Assembly (NCBI GenBank): GCA_016758965.1
Contig: JAEPRB010000037.1
Span: 124,001-188,000, forward strand
Direction: 5' to 3'
Length of the DNA stretch: 64,000 nucleotides
Source of the DNA: Circinella minor
Taxonomy: Eukaryota; Mucoromycota; Mucoromycetes; Mucorales; Lichtheimiaceae
Below are positions 12,254 through 24,179 of this stretch, piece after piece. The notes under the pieces were generated by a model. That model was not told the origin of the DNA. It made no database searches and saw nothing but the letters and a program-made list of their open reading frames with translations. The translations under genes and the position numbers were made by a program. Each line of letters begins with the position of its first letter. The first letter of the stretch is position 1.

Positions 12254-13633
12254 GACGGTAACTTGTAAAAAAAAAAAGTTAAAGGTGAAGAAAGAGGAAG
12301 AGGAAGAAAAATCTGTTGACAAGTCGTACCTTCTTTAAAAGAATCTCTTTCTGCAAAAAAAAAAAAAAAAATTATTTTTTTCAAGCAGCGATTTTCACTT
12401 CAAAACGAATTGAAAAGAAGGATGACTGTTAATTCTCTTAAATTGTTTTCCGCCACCCGAAACTACACAATACTCACACTTTAATTCGTTTGGGTTCAGG
12501 TTCAGGTTCGCTCTTTGGTTCCTTCTTTTAAGATTTTATTTGAATTATTATTGGTTTGATCCATATCTTCTTTTTTCGATATGTTCACAGAGAAGAAAAA
12601 GAGAAGTAAAGTTCTTTTTTAAAAGAGGAAAAAAAGAATATATTTTTTTTTCTTTTCAGAGTAATTGGATATGTTTAGTTAAACAAGATACATTTGGTTT
12701 TAAAGTAACTTGATTATAAGTTATGGGTAATAATAATATGGTGTATGTATACAAATACAAAAGATGGAAATCATTTTTTTTTTTTTGCCTTTTTGTATTA
12801 CGAAAAAGCAAAGACAACCATTTTTCACCCAGCAAAAAAAAAAAAGTAAAATTGCCTTTAGATTTTTTGGCTTTTGGTTACACAATATTTGTTTTTTTTA
12901 AACGACTTAAAACATATTTAGTAAATCATTTAGTCATATCATCAACTTAGGTTGTCATGGATATGCAGGATATTAGGATTCTTTAAGAGATAAATAAACA
13001 ATTAGAGAGTACCGATTTAAATAATTTGAATAGAATTTAATGTTTGATGTTTCTATAATAGAAACATTCCTAAAAAAAAAAAAAAAAAAAAAGTGTATAC
13101 TGCTACTTGGGGGAGAAAAAGAGGAGAACCAAATTATCCAATTAAATTTTTGAGTTTTACTATTATAACTTTTTTCAAAAAAAAATCTGTATATTATATA
13201 TTAGTAGTATTAATTATTATTAGTTAGCTTCAGAAAAAAAAAAAAAAAGAACAAGACGTGTGTATGTTGTGTTGTCTTGTTGTGTATTTACCAGGGATTT
13301 TACAATTCGTCCAACCTTGTTTTTTTTATTTCTTCTTTTTTATCTTGCTTTAATCTTTTCTTTTCCTAAGAAAGCCCATATACACATAGTGAAGACTTCT
13401 TCTATTCTCGGTTCTTACCACCTTCTCCCGCCCCCTTTTTTTAACCTTCATATAAGCTCCTTTTTTTTTTCTCCTTTTTCTATATATTGATAAAGTACCG
13501 TTAGTTTTTATTTTTATTTTTGTTAATTTCCTTTTGTCCCAGAACACACACAAACACACACCAACTTTCCCCTTCTTTCTTTTCGCTCTCTTTTTTTTTT
13601 TATTACCCCTTCCCCTTTTTTTTTTATTATTAC
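12254..13633. promoter_or_regulatory. Divergent upstream region of SSB and the PPxY gene
   Basis: 1.4 kb between two divergent genes. It contains CT-rich and A/T tracts, a short GGTTCAGGTTCAGGTTC iteration around 12489-12505, and a T/C-rich leader immediately before 13634. Frames in the CT-rich leader (around 13260-13630) are Phe/Ser/Leu runs with no coding character. No clear heat-shock element was identified by eye. Confidence 0.45.
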
Positions 13634-15148
13634 ATGCGAAAAAAAGGTCTCTGCTCAACAATATCACTCGTTTTAGCCTGGTGTGCATTGTTATTAGTAA
13701 CTACAACAACTACTACTACTGCTGTAGCAGCTGGTCTGACTTCTGTGGTAGTAGGTACTACTACTTCTACTACTTTTTCCTCATCACAACAAGTATTATT
13801 ATTACAACAACAAAAACAACAAAACGAACCTATTCCGAGTCGAACTATTTTAATACCAACGGCTTCTGTTATTCCTATTAAAAAACGAAACGATGACGAC
13901 GATGAAGAAAAAAAAAGAGACCGACAAGAACAAGAGCCACAAAAAGAAGAACTTACTCATACTTCATTAGGTGAACCAACAGATACAACCACAACAACAG
14001 ATGCTCATGGAAAAACCATCATTGTCAATATTACTACTGTTGTTATTGCACCTAGTCCTGATCCAAATCGAGTTGTACATGACAATAATACTTATGCTCA
14101 GCAACAAGAAAATAATAATAAAGACCACGACAATAAAGATCCTAATGATCCGAATCAAAAGGATGATACCATTCAAGAACAATTGGAACAAGACCAAGCA
14201 GCATTAAAACGAATGGTAACTATATTATCCGTTGTTGGAGGTGTAGGTGCTATTGCTGTTGTCGCAACTATTGTTATTTTCACTCGACTACGTGTAAAAA
14301 AACGAAAACAACGAGAATTGGAATTGGAAGAAGCTGAATTACGAGATAATAATAATAATAATAGCAATAATCATCCAAAACCAACTATACGAACTTCTAT
14401 TTGTTCATCATCATCATCATCATCATCCGAAGGAGATAATGATAATATTGAAAATATACAATCATCCTCCTCGTCACCAAGACGACAAAGGACGAATACT
14501 CTGGAAGTATCAGAAAGACCATCATCAATAGGAAACAATGATTTATTACCAACACCTTCAGCACCTCCTGCACCCTCTTTTTTAGAAGATCATCAAAATC
14601 CACGTCAAAGGAATATTATTTCAATGATACAACAAAATAATGCCGCGCCAGCACCTTCAGCCCCAACTGCCAAGGAATTAGATGCTGCTTCTGACCATGC
14701 CCAGAAAACAGATTCCTTGACATTAAATCATCGTAATATGGCAAGTACGAGTAGTAGTAATAATCATTATCGATCACCACCATTACCACCACAACAATCA
14801 AATTGTAGGCAAGACGATAAATCATCATCAACAAATAATAATCATCAATATCATTCGAATACTTCTACAAGTAATAGTAATATTCCTAGTCATCCTCCAC
14901 CTTTATCTTCAAATCCATCGACGAATAATACTAATACAACATCTACAACAACTACTTGTCCACACTGTAATCACCATCATCATCATCACCCTTCACAACA
15001 TCATCACCACCATCCTCATCATCATCAACATCATTCACCTATTGATCCACCTGAATTACCTCCACCTGCATATACACCAAGTGCACCACCACTTTATGCA
15101 TTACCTGAATCACCCATATTACCTAGTAGAAGACATTCTCAAGGTTAA
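13634..15148 (+). CDS. Single-pass membrane protein with His/Ser-rich tail and two PPxY motifs
   Basis: Intronless, 504 residues from ATG 13634. This start is chosen because MRKKGLCSTISLVLAWCALL makes a good signal peptide, whereas the upstream in-frame codons fall in the CT-rich leader. A low-complexity, Thr-rich lumenal/extracellular region follows (about 35-190). Then comes a hydrophobic segment at about 194-216 (MVTILSVVGGVGAIAVVATI), stopped by basic RLRVKKRKQR, and a long cytosolic tail rich in Ser, Asn, Pro and His. The tail has a CPHC pair beside a His cluster, which could bind metal, and ends with PPAY (477-480) and PPLY (485-488). PPxY motifs bind WW domains of Rsp5/Nedd4 ubiquitin ligases, and yeast Rsp5 adaptors such as Rcr1/2 have the same plan. 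No sequence family was recognised; the adaptor role is inference. Confidence 0.75.
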   Translation: MRKKGLCSTISLVLAWCALLLVTTTTTTTAVAAGLTSVVVGTTTSTTFSSSQQVLLLQQQKQQNEPIPSRTILIPTASVIPIKKRNDDDDEEKKRDRQEQEPQKEELTHTSLGEPTDTTTTTDAHGKTIIVNITTVVIAPSPDPNRVVHDNNTYAQQQENNNKDHDNKDPNDPNQKDDTIQEQLEQDQAALKRMVTILSVVGGVGAIAVVATIVIFTRLRVKKRKQRELELEEAELRDNNNNNSNNHPKPTIRTSICSSSSSSSSEGDNDNIENIQSSSSSPRRQRTNTLEVSERPSSIGNNDLLPTPSAPPAPSFLEDHQNPRQRNIISMIQQNNAAPAPSAPTAKELDAASDHAQKTDSLTLNHRNMASTSSSNNHYRSPPLPPQQSNCRQDDKSSSTNNNHQYHSNTSTSNSNIPSHPPPLSSNPSTNNTNTTSTTTTCPHCNHHHHHHPSQHHHHHPHHHQHHSPIDPPELPPPAYTPSAPPLYALPESPILPSRRHSQG

Positions 15149-16748
15149 TCATGTAATTTTTTTTTTCGGTGGCCGTTGATTTAGATGGATTATAAAAAAA
15201 AAAAGTAAGATGTAAAGGATCTTAAGTTTATCATTTTGCCGAAAACAGTGCCGTTATTTTTTATTTTTAATTTTTTTGAAGAATAACAGAAAAGAAGTGT
15301 AATTACGATAACCTATTTGTAAAATTTACTTTTATTTTTTAAATCAACACACACATACACACTCACTCAAACTCACACGTACATATACATACACACACAC
15401 ACACACACAATTTTTATTATATTATATTATTATTACTTACTATTATTACAATTCAATCGCTTATATTCTTTTTTGTATACCCCAATACTCTATTTTTTTT
15501 TTTTTTGTAATTTGTGATTCTCCTTTGTTTTATTGTCTTTATTACATATACATATCATCATCACCATCAGCATTATATAATTTTTTTTTCCCTGTGTTAT
15601 AATTCCTTGCATTCTTTCTTTTTTTTTTTTAATACGTATATCATAATTAAATGTATGCATACATACACTTTACTAATTCTCATTTTTTTTTTTACGTTAT
15701 TATTATATTTGTTATATTATGCTAACCAATGTTATATATATATATATAATAAGAATTCCCGAAAAGGAAAGGGGGGAAGGGAAGAATTCATTTTTGGAAT
15801 AAATACGAGTTGTACTACAATGATTTTAAGTTGGGGAAAAGTTTGTTACAAAAGTTATCATAGAATCGTCGTTCTACTATTTCAATTCTTCTACAAATAA
15901 CTAGAAGAGAACAAGATGATATAATAGATACATAACTCATGTTATAAACAGGTTATTTTGTAAATTTTATATATTTAGTAACAATATTCTCTTCCCCCCC
16001 CTTCCTCCTTCATCTTCTTGTTTGATCTCCTTTACCTTTTGTTCTCGTTACTAGGGGGGAGTTGGACTTCTTGTTAAAATGAATAGTAGTAATAGCAGTA
16101 TACGATCCAATAAATTTACAAACACTTATTAAAAATAATGTGGGATTTTTTTTTTCATATTAATTACATATATTCAAAAATAACATTTTTAAAAGTAATA
16201 TTTATATATTTTCTAATTAACTTTTTTTTTTGACATTCACTTTTTTATAAGCTTTACTAATTTTCTCTTGTATAAAAATAATTATATGTTCTGCTCTATT
16301 AAAAGTAAGAAGATGGAGCTACGTGCGTAGATCAAAAAAATAAAATCATGGATAGTTGTAGATCCAGACTCTTCTATATTTTATTTATTTTTGATTTGTA
16401 AAGGGAAGGGGCTTTTCAGTGAGTGTATACATACGTACAATATTTGATATCATGAACAAGTAGGAGTAGACGAAGAAACAAAATAAAAAGAAACAATTAG
16501 AGATGATGATAAAAAATAAAAATAAAAAAAGCAAGAAGAAAGCAAGACCTTTTCCCTTTTAATGATTTTTGACTTGTTAAAAAAAATTTGGATTTAAGGA
16601 GGATAGACAGTCTGGTTTTTTTTTTTTTTTTTTTTTTTTTTTTGTAAATATAAACGCTCTTCTCCCTTGTATTTGAATTACACTTTTGCTTCTCTCTATT
16701 TATTTATTTTTACAACAAACAAACAAACAAGAAAAAAAAACATTGACA
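15149..16748. other. Intergenic region with CA repeats and a 26-T tract
   Basis: A CA microsatellite lies near 15340-15410, and T runs are frequent. A run of about 26 T ends near 16643. It is followed by a TATA-like AATATAAACG at about 16646, some 100 bases before the secreted-peptide start, a plausible core promoter. The frame at 15514-15900 is a Tyr/Ile/Phe-rich chance ORF. Confidence 0.5.
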
Positions 16749-17006
16749 ATGCTTTATCGAACCTTAGTTACCATTTTTATATTTTCAGTAACAGTGAATG
16801 CTGGATCATTTCATCGTGAAAGTTTTACAAACGCATTAAAAGGTTTATCATTTGAAAAGCGAGCTGACCCAGGTGATCCATGTCTTGGTTGTGGTGATAA
16901 TCATCAAGGATGTGTTGATAAATGTAATAAATACGATATTGGTGGAAGAGAATCTCATCCTGTATGTTATATGCAACAAAATTGTTATTGTGGTTTTATT
17001 CCATAA
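16749..17006 (+). CDS. Small secreted cysteine-rich protein
   Basis: An intronless ORF of 85 residues. Residues 1-18 (MLYRTLVTIFIFSVTVNA) are a clear secretory signal peptide. A propeptide follows, ending at KR about residue 37, a Kex2-type dibasic site. The mature part of about 48 residues starts ADPGDPCLGCG and has seven Cys (C-x2-C, then C, C, C, C-x-C) with C-terminal CYCGFIP. The odd number suggests one free Cys or dimerisation. The layout matches fungal secreted peptides (effector-like, antimicrobial or signalling), but I recognise no family. The gene stands alone, more than 1.5 kb from its neighbours on both sides, with its own TATA-like promoter behind a long T tract. Confidence 0.8.
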   Translation: MLYRTLVTIFIFSVTVNAGSFHRESFTNALKGLSFEKRADPGDPCLGCGDNHQGCVDKCNKYDIGGRESHPVCYMQQNCYCGFIP

Positions 17007-18558
17007 TAAAAGAAAAAAGGTACGTAAAAAGACATAATTTTTTTTTTATCTATAATAATTAACTGAAAAACTAATCAATAGCCTTTTTTTCTTTACATTT
17101 AGTATCAATATATGATATATTTATTTTATCTATAAACACAACCTACATTATATCAGAAACTACTCTTTTTTTCTTTTCAATTGTTTATTATAATTATTTG
17201 TTTTGAATATTCTCTCTCTCTCCTATTCTTCAAAGTAGTCATATCATAATACCATCAAAAAAAAAAATCAATTATTTCCTTTTTTTTTTTCTCCCTCCCT
17301 TTTTTTTCCTTCTTCTCCTTTTTAAATTAACGTATTACTATTTTATGTATTCGTTTTTTTTTTGTACGTATTATCAAAAGAAAATATCAATAACAAACCT
17401 TTACCATATGATAGTATAAAAAAAATCAATACAACAAAATTCAATTATTATTATTTAATTTAATTTATTTCGATTTTGATTTTATTAAGTCGTTCATTGA
17501 CTCTATAGTAGTGACCTAATTAGTTATATAATCCAATGATTTTTTATGCATGAATTAATAAGTAATAAAGGGGATGGGGGGGAGGATGGGAATCTCAATG
17601 TTGATCTGCTTTTCACCAAAATTGGGAAAGTTAATTATAAATTATTCTTTTTCTATATTCTAGACTTTTACTAAACAAACTCTGTCATGTTATATAAAAC
17701 GTTTTTATACCTTAGAAAAAAAAAAGAGGGGGGAAATTCTCATTGTGGCCATAAAAAAAAAAGTGATAGGATTTCCATCCTCCAACAAAAAAGAAAAGTA
17801 ATTTTGAGTATATGTTTAATAGGAAAAAAAAGAATAAATAATGATTTTTTATTTTTATTTTACTGTATACATGAATAGAATACATATATACATATTCTGG
17901 ATGTTTTATCAATGCTTGAATTTATAAGATGTAATATGTTATTGTTAACTCGCGTAGGTTACTATGCAAACATATAGGAGGTTGAAAGCGAACCAAGTTA
18001 AGATATTTCGTCTTCGAGTACATTTTTCTGTATTACAAGATCGCAAAGGAAAATGATCTATATTCTCTACGTACGTAATAGAGCCATAATAATTTAAAAA
18101 AATATTATTAACCGAGGTTATTTTTTAATATATATTATATTATGTCGATACCATCATGATTGTTTTAAATAGGTTGCCATGGTAAACATATTAATATAAT
18201 TTATAGCATAGTAACATTTAATTTATTTGATAAAAAGTAAAAAAAAAAAGATGATCTTCTTTTTTAATTAGGGAAGCATATACAGTAATAACGCAAAAGT
18301 CTTTAATATTAAAAAAAAAAAAGAAACTTTTCCACTTTCTCCGATTTTTTTTTTTTTAGTAACTGCATTGCATCCAATGATGTTTCAAAATTATAAAATT
18401 ACGCGATTTCGAGGGACTTTGAAAATCTCAGTGTCAAAAAAAGATTAGAATTAGGCCTTTCATTATATTTATTTCCCCCCCCCCATATTTTTTGCCTTTC
18501 CCTTTTTCTTTCCTTTTTTTTTTCGTGTATACATTTATAAAAAAAAAAACAAAACAAA
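17007..18558. other. Intergenic region
   Basis: AT-rich, with poly-A/T runs, a TACGTACGTA double palindrome near 18068 and a CT-rich leader before 18559 that includes a run of C just before 18490. No ORF or RNA gene is supported. The frames in 17687-17912 are Lys/Phe runs with no motif. Confidence 0.5.
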
Positions 18559-20359
18559 ATGTTGGCAGCACGTTCAAGATTTGCTTCTGTTGCTAAACGT
18601 ACTTTTGCTTCTCAAGCAGAAGCTACTACTGCACCTGTAGATAAGAAATATAAAGTTGTCGTCGTTGGTGCGGGACCCGGTGGTTTGTCAGGTAATTTTT
18701 TTTTTTTTTTTTTTCGAATTGACATAAAAAAAATAGAAAGAGAGAGAGAGAGAGAGAGATAAAAAAAAAAGGGGGTGTGTGTGGAAGAAACAAATTGGAA
18801 AGTGAACGCGTTTTATCAAAATAACCATCAAATAAACTCATGTAAAATGATTTCTTTTTTTTTTAGTTTCTTCGACATTATCGAAAATGCTCGGTAAAGA
18901 TCAAGTTGCTGTCATTGACCCTTCACAATACCATTACGTAAGTTATATAAATGTTTTTTTCTTTTCTCTGACAAGGGTGAATATTTTTGTGCGGATGGAA
19001 AAAAAAAAAAAAAGAGGAGAAAAGAAATGATAAATAGATATATATTAAAAAAGAATTTAGTTTGATATATAATAAATCTTTTTAAACATGACATCACGAT
19101 TAACATTATATATATATATATTACCCTCTTAGTATCAACCTTTGTGGACTTATGTTGGTGGTGGTTTAAAGGATTTTAGAGAAAGTGTTCGACCCATGGA
19201 ATCGGTTGTACCCGAAAAGGCTGATTGGATTCAGCAACGTGTCACTCAATTAGATCCTGATAACAATCAAGTGAAATTAAATGATGGCAAAACTATTGGT
19301 TATGATTACTTGGTCGTTGCTGCCGGTATTCAAATTAATTGGGATCAAATCAAGGGATTAAAAGAATCTTTGGGCAAAGACGGTGTTACTTCCAATTATT
19401 CCCCCGAAAGTGTACAAAAGACTTATAAATTTATCAAAGAATTCAAGGGTGGTAACGCTTTATTTACTTTCCCCAATACTCCACTCAAATGCCCTGGTGC
19501 CCCTACCAAGATTGTCTTTTTAGCTGAAGAAGCATTCCGTCTTCAAGGCGTTCGTGACAAGACCAATGTTACTTACAATACCTCTTTGGGTAAAATCTTT
19601 GGTGTCGATCACTATGGTAAAGTATTGCAACAATTGGCAGATGAACGTAATATTAACGTCAACTTCCAAACGGAATTAATCGAAATCAAACCTGAGGATC
19701 GCAAGGCTATTTTCCGTAATAATGCCAATAAGGAAATCAAATCGTTTGATTATGATTTCCTTCATGTCGCTCCTCCCCAAGGTGCTCCCACTTTTATTAA
19801 GGAAAGTAAATTGGCGGATGCTGCTGGTTTTGTGGATGTGAATAAATCTACTTTGCGTTCCAACAAGTATAAGAACGTCTTTTCTTTGGGTGATTGTTCT
19901 AACTTGCCTACATCCAAGACGGCCGCTGCTATTACTGGCGAATCTGGTACTTTGAAGAAAAATTTGATTGCTCAAATGGAAGGCAAGGATATCAAGCCTG
20001 CTGAATATGATGGTTATACTAGTTGTCCATTGATTGTGGGTCGTGACCAACTTATTTTGGCTGAATTCTCTGGTGAGTGAAATAGTCATTTTATATAGGG
20101 ATTGTGATATAAAAGAAACAAAAAAAAAAATGAGTTTTCTAATACACATTATGTTTTGTTGTTACTGGTAATCATGTATCTAGGTTACACGGGTCAACCT
20201 TTGGAAACCTTCCCTGTCGATCAAAGAAAGATTTCATCCGCTGCTCAATATTTGAATATGGAAGTTATTCCATCTCTCTACTGGAATGGTTTACTCAATG
20301 GTACTTGGACCGGTCCTTCTACTTTCAGAAATATCATGTCTCCTTTCCGTAAAGACTAA
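18559..20359 (+). CDS. hmt2: Mitochondrial sulfide:quinone oxidoreductase
   Basis: Flavoprotein that oxidises H2S to sulfane sulfur and passes the electrons to ubiquinone; type-II SQR like S. pombe Hmt2 and human SQOR. Four exons (18559-18691, 18867-18937, 19133-20072, 20184-20359) give 439 residues. The N-terminus is a Ser/Ala/Arg-rich mitochondrial presequence. The FAD-binding Rossmann motif VVVVGAGPGGLS is cut by intron 1. The two redox cysteines are in LKCPGAPTK and TSCPLIVGRDQ. VFSLGDCSNLPTSKTAAA is the second FAD motif, and the C-terminus has LNGTW. Codon use is biased toward frequent codons, suggesting good expression. It protects respiration from sulfide and feeds the quinone pool. 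Confidence 0.95.
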
Positions 20360-21469
20360 AAAATAAAATAAAATAATAATAATAATAATAAAAAATCTGC
20401 ATATAATGTTATACATATTTAATTTCCCTCACCTGGCAGTCTTTATTTATTTATTTATTTTTCGCGTGTGTTAATTTTTAAAAAAAATAAAGCTAAACAA
20501 GTCATAAGACAAATGGTTACTACGTATGTGATTCATCGAAAAAATTGGTACGTATATTTTATATACATCCAATTGTAATAGTAATAAGTGTGCTTATATG
20601 GATACGCTTTAACATTTCCTTGGAGTAGATTAGCTCATTTGCATTTAAATTATTATTTGATCACCCATTCTCATATGTATCAATTTACAAGTTATTAGTT
20701 TTACTTCTTTTATTCATTCAAAATTTTATAAACCATATCCATAACATTAAAAATTTCATAAAGAAAAGTTATACTTGATTGTATTAATGAATTATCATTG
20801 AAAAATGAAATACGTACCAATAAAGAGTTGAAAGCTAAGTATAAATTACCCCCCCTCCCCTTTATCAATATTGACCATAAAAGAGATTGGTCAAAATGAT
20901 CTTGATGATTTACTAAAATGATACTTTGAAAGATAATTTTTTTAAAACCTTGAGAACCTAAGCCAAAGTAGACCTTACACATGCTGGTCATAGTATAGGA
21001 TATTTAAAATTTCAATATAATTTTGATAGTAATACATTAATAAAACTACTATATGAGAGAGTAACATTTTCGATTATTTTAATCTGGATAAAAGTGAATG
21101 TGTCTTGTCCCAGATTATATACTTGTTTATTTATTTTTCTGTACGTAGTATACTTCTTATTAAATTCTATATCATATAAGATAGTACATTTTATTCGATC
21201 CATTATACTATGTATCCGAGTTAGTAGTGTGCGTACACCAAAAAAATATATTGCTCATTTCACTTTTTGATTTTCTAACTCATTAATATCGATTCATATC
21301 CTCGAGATAAGAAATATGACTAATAACACCCCTCATCTTTTTGCCACTCTCAAGAAAATTATATGATGGTTTTAGCAACACTATTTTTGAAAAATGTCAA
21401 AAATATTCCCAACTAATTTTCAGCTCACACTTTTTTTTGCAATAAATATCCTCTAATCGTACATTTTAA

Positions 21470-21500
<31 letters not shown>

Positions 21501-21789
21501 ACCTTATACTTTTTGAAATGAATATGCATCTCTTATATGTTACATGTTGGGCTAGATATATAAGAATGGTTATCAAGCTGATAGTTCCAAACTCAGCAGT
21601 CACCTGTTTAATAGTATTGTTATACAATAAACCAGGGCGCGAGTTGAACAAAAAAACTTTGTGCTCCACTCTAAAAAAAAAAAAAAAATGAGTAGAGCTA
21701 GAAACGACCCTTTTGTTTTTTTTTTTTTATAACATAACAACTTAAAACAACAATAATAATAAAAAATAAAAAAAAATTAAATTTACACC
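20360..21789. other. Intergenic region
   Basis: AT-rich, with TAA-type iterations after the SQR stop, a TA microsatellite at about 21474-21500 and TACGTA sites near 20520, 20549, 20813 and 21141. No gene is supported. The frame at 20710-20991 has no recognisable motif. Confidence 0.5.
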
Positions 21790-22233
21790 ATGTCAAAAAA
21801 ACCTCAAGCAGCCGATGCCCTTGTTCGTATTTTGGTAGCAGCTGGTAAAGCTTCACCTTCACCTCCTGTGGGTCCTGCACTTGGTGCACGTGGTGTCAAG
21901 TCCATGGACTTTTGTAAACAATTTAATGACAAGACAAAACACATTGTACCAGAAACACCGATTCCAACTGTTATTACCATTAAACCTGACCGTACATTTA
22001 CTTTTGTAACTAAAACACCACCTACAACATTTTTATTGAAACGAGCTGCTGGTATAACTAAAGGAGCACAAACACCTGGAACAGAAGTTGTTGCTAAATT
22101 ATCATTAAAACATGTTTATGAAATTGCAAAGATCAAACAAAGTGATGGTAATTTGAAGCACTTGTCATTAGAAAGTATTTGTGGTAGCATTATTGGTGTA
22201 GCAAAGAGTGTTGGTATTCAAATTGTTCAATAG
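21790..22233 (+). CDS. MRPL19: Mitochondrial ribosomal protein uL11m
   Basis: Large-subunit mitoribosome protein of the L11 family, which binds the GTPase-associated centre rRNA. It is an intronless ORF of 147 residues. Family features: the Pro-rich N-terminal motif SPPVGPALGARGV, then MDFCKQFND, the linker IPTVITIKPDRTFTF with TPPTTFLLKRAAGI, and the C-terminal RNA-binding segment with IAKIKQSD, SLESICGSIIGVAKSVGIQI. There is no separate long presequence; the N-terminus MSKKPQAADALVRILVAAGK is basic and may serve in import, as in the yeast protein. The length matches the family. The start is the first ATG after an A-rich leader. Confidence 0.93.
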   Translation: MSKKPQAADALVRILVAAGKASPSPPVGPALGARGVKSMDFCKQFNDKTKHIVPETPIPTVITIKPDRTFTFVTKTPPTTFLLKRAAGITKGAQTPGTEVVAKLSLKHVYEIAKIKQSDGNLKHLSLESICGSIIGVAKSVGIQIVQ

Positions 22234-22235
22234 AA

Positions 22236-22275
<40 letters not shown>

Positions 22276-23009
22276 TTTGTTGTATAATTCTACCAAATAT
22301 CTAGCATTCCTTCTATTATTATTTTTACACATATCATATATGCACACACATACACACACACACTCTCTCTCTCTCTTTCTCTCTTTCGACCATTTATTGA
22401 AAAAGAAAAAAAAAAGAATATATTTATATTCACATACACTTACTTTGTAGATAAAACAAAAAAAGGAAAATTATTATATTTTATAAAAAAATAAAAAAGG
22501 TTTATTATAATTTTTGAAAATGGAAGGTAATAGAGGGAAATAGATGACATAAAATAGTTTTAAAGGAGATTTTAAAAAGGATTACAATGCATCAAAATAA
22601 CTCGTGGACATACTTTTTAAAGAGAAATGAATAGCCACGTTTTTATATATATATTGACAAAACATGTTTAAAGTAAACTTCTAGGAGTGTTTAGTTATAT
22701 AGGGTGTTCATCCAATAAAAAACCTTACTTTTCTCCACACACAGATTATATAAAAGTAGTTGAAAAAAAAAAAAAATTCTTATCACACACACACACACAC
22801 ACATGTACACACGCACATAATATAACTTCACACTCACATAACAACTTGTTCTCTCTCTCTCTCTTCCGACAAACTTTCTTTTTTTTTTAACAAAAGGAAA
22901 AAAAAAACTCCCCTTTTTATTCACATAGTCGTTTTTTTTTTTTTTTTTTCCATCTACTCCATTTCTTTTTTTTTTTTTTTCTTTTTAAAAAAAAAATATA
23001 TACACACAA
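22234..23009. other. Intergenic region with ATT repeat and CA/CT microsatellites
   Basis: An (ATT)n repeat lies directly after the uL11m stop (about 22239-22274), a CA/CT repeat at 22332-22385, and another CA repeat at about 22785-22803. A CT run and long T and A tracts form the leader before 23010. No gene is supported. Confidence 0.5.
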
Positions 23010-24179
23010 ATGCCATCTGAAACTTCAATGACTGATTCAATGTTTGAAGACGATGCTTTTGCAGCAAGTCAATCACTCGAAGAAGAATTATTGGGTAAAG
23101 GTTATTTTATGGAAACTCCACTTGGTTCATCACTTGCTGCTGAGCTACATTCTGCCGGAGGTCCAGCTCCACCACCGACTGTTGCACCGCCCCTGTCACC
23201 ACCCGTCAGCCACCATGGTATAAGTAATAATCCCATGGTTCATAATAGTAAATTGGCTTCCATGGCCATGAATCGTAGTTTGTCAAGTTCTTTATGTGAA
23301 CTTAATAATGACCCAAATACGACTACCATCATCCACCACCACCCTAATCAAACCAGTCCTGTTTTATCACCTATTCAATGGAGTACAGCTATGAGTACTT
23401 CCACTTCAGCTTATGGACGTAGTCGACGTAGTTCTTTTAGTTCAACTTGGTCTTCACTAGACCAAGAAGACGATGACCCCTTTGAAGTTTTGAAACGACA
23501 ACTTGAAGAATTGAACTCGGCTGTCTGGGAAACAAAGACCCTCCACAAGCGGCTTTTTAATACCTTATTGGCGGACGATCAACCTCTTAAAAACAAGTTT
23601 AATCCACCATTGGAGTTGGCTATTACTTCAGTAGCAAATTTGGTTGAAACCAAGTCTCGTGATCGAGAAAGACAAACAAGTTCGTTACGTAATTTAGATA
23701 GTTCAATACGTAAAGAAATAACTTGGATGCCTGTGGATATTATTAAAGAATTAGAATCTTTGTTTTCATCCATGAAAACAACTTTATATGATCAAGCATA
23801 TTCATATGAAAATCCATTACCAGCTATTCACAAGTTGAATATTGAAACATCCTCCATGACGGAATCATTGGAAGAACTCAAGGAAATCATGTATGTGAAT
23901 AAAAGACAAGTACAAGAATTGAATTCTCGTTTACGATCCATTGCCAAGACAGTACATGAAGTACGTAAAGATATTCGAAGGATAAACAAGTTTTTGGAAG
24001 AAAAAGATGATGATGATGCCGTTGTACTTGAAAAAGGAGAAGTTCAGGAACGTGTCAAGGATATTATGTGGGGTTTAGATGATTTAGATGCAAAATCATC
24101 AAGAGAAATTCGACAGATGCAAATGTTTTGGGAAGGTAGTCTTGATACTACTACTTCGACAACTTCGACATCATCTTAA
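23010..24179 (+). CDS. Coiled-coil protein of unknown function
   Basis: An intronless ORF of 389 residues. The N-terminal 150 residues are acidic then Pro/Ser/His-rich and likely disordered, with Ser-rich stretches such as GRSRRSSFSSTWSSLDQ that look phosphorylatable. From about residue 150 the protein is predicted mostly helical: DPFEVLKRQLEELNS, a middle segment, then a heptad-like coiled coil (LEELKEIMYVNKRQVQELNS...VHEVRKDIRRINKFLEEK), an acidic loop, and a final helix. The tail is Thr/Ser-rich. There is no signal, membrane segment or catalytic motif. I do not recognise the family. A structural or cytoskeletal adaptor is possible, but that is a guess. Confidence 0.7.
   Translation: MPSETSMTDSMFEDDAFAASQSLEEELLGKGYFMETPLGSSLAAELHSAGGPAPPPTVAPPLSPPVSHHGISNNPMVHNSKLASMAMNRSLSSSLCELNNDPNTTTIIHHHPNQTSPVLSPIQWSTAMSTSTSAYGRSRRSSFSSTWSSLDQEDDDPFEVLKRQLEELNSAVWETKTLHKRLFNTLLADDQPLKNKFNPPLELAITSVANLVETKSRDRERQTSSLRNLDSSIRKEITWMPVDIIKELESLFSSMKTTLYDQAYSYENPLPAIHKLNIETSSMTESLEELKEIMYVNKRQVQELNSRLRSIAKTVHEVRKDIRRINKFLEEKDDDDAVVLEKGEVQERVKDIMWGLDDLDAKSSREIRQMQMFWEGSLDTTTSTTSTSS

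Noticed and set aside
15514..15900. 128-codon plus-strand ORF
   Set aside because: Tyr/Ile/Phe/His composition from AT-rich DNA, non-coding codon use, no motif and no conserved features.
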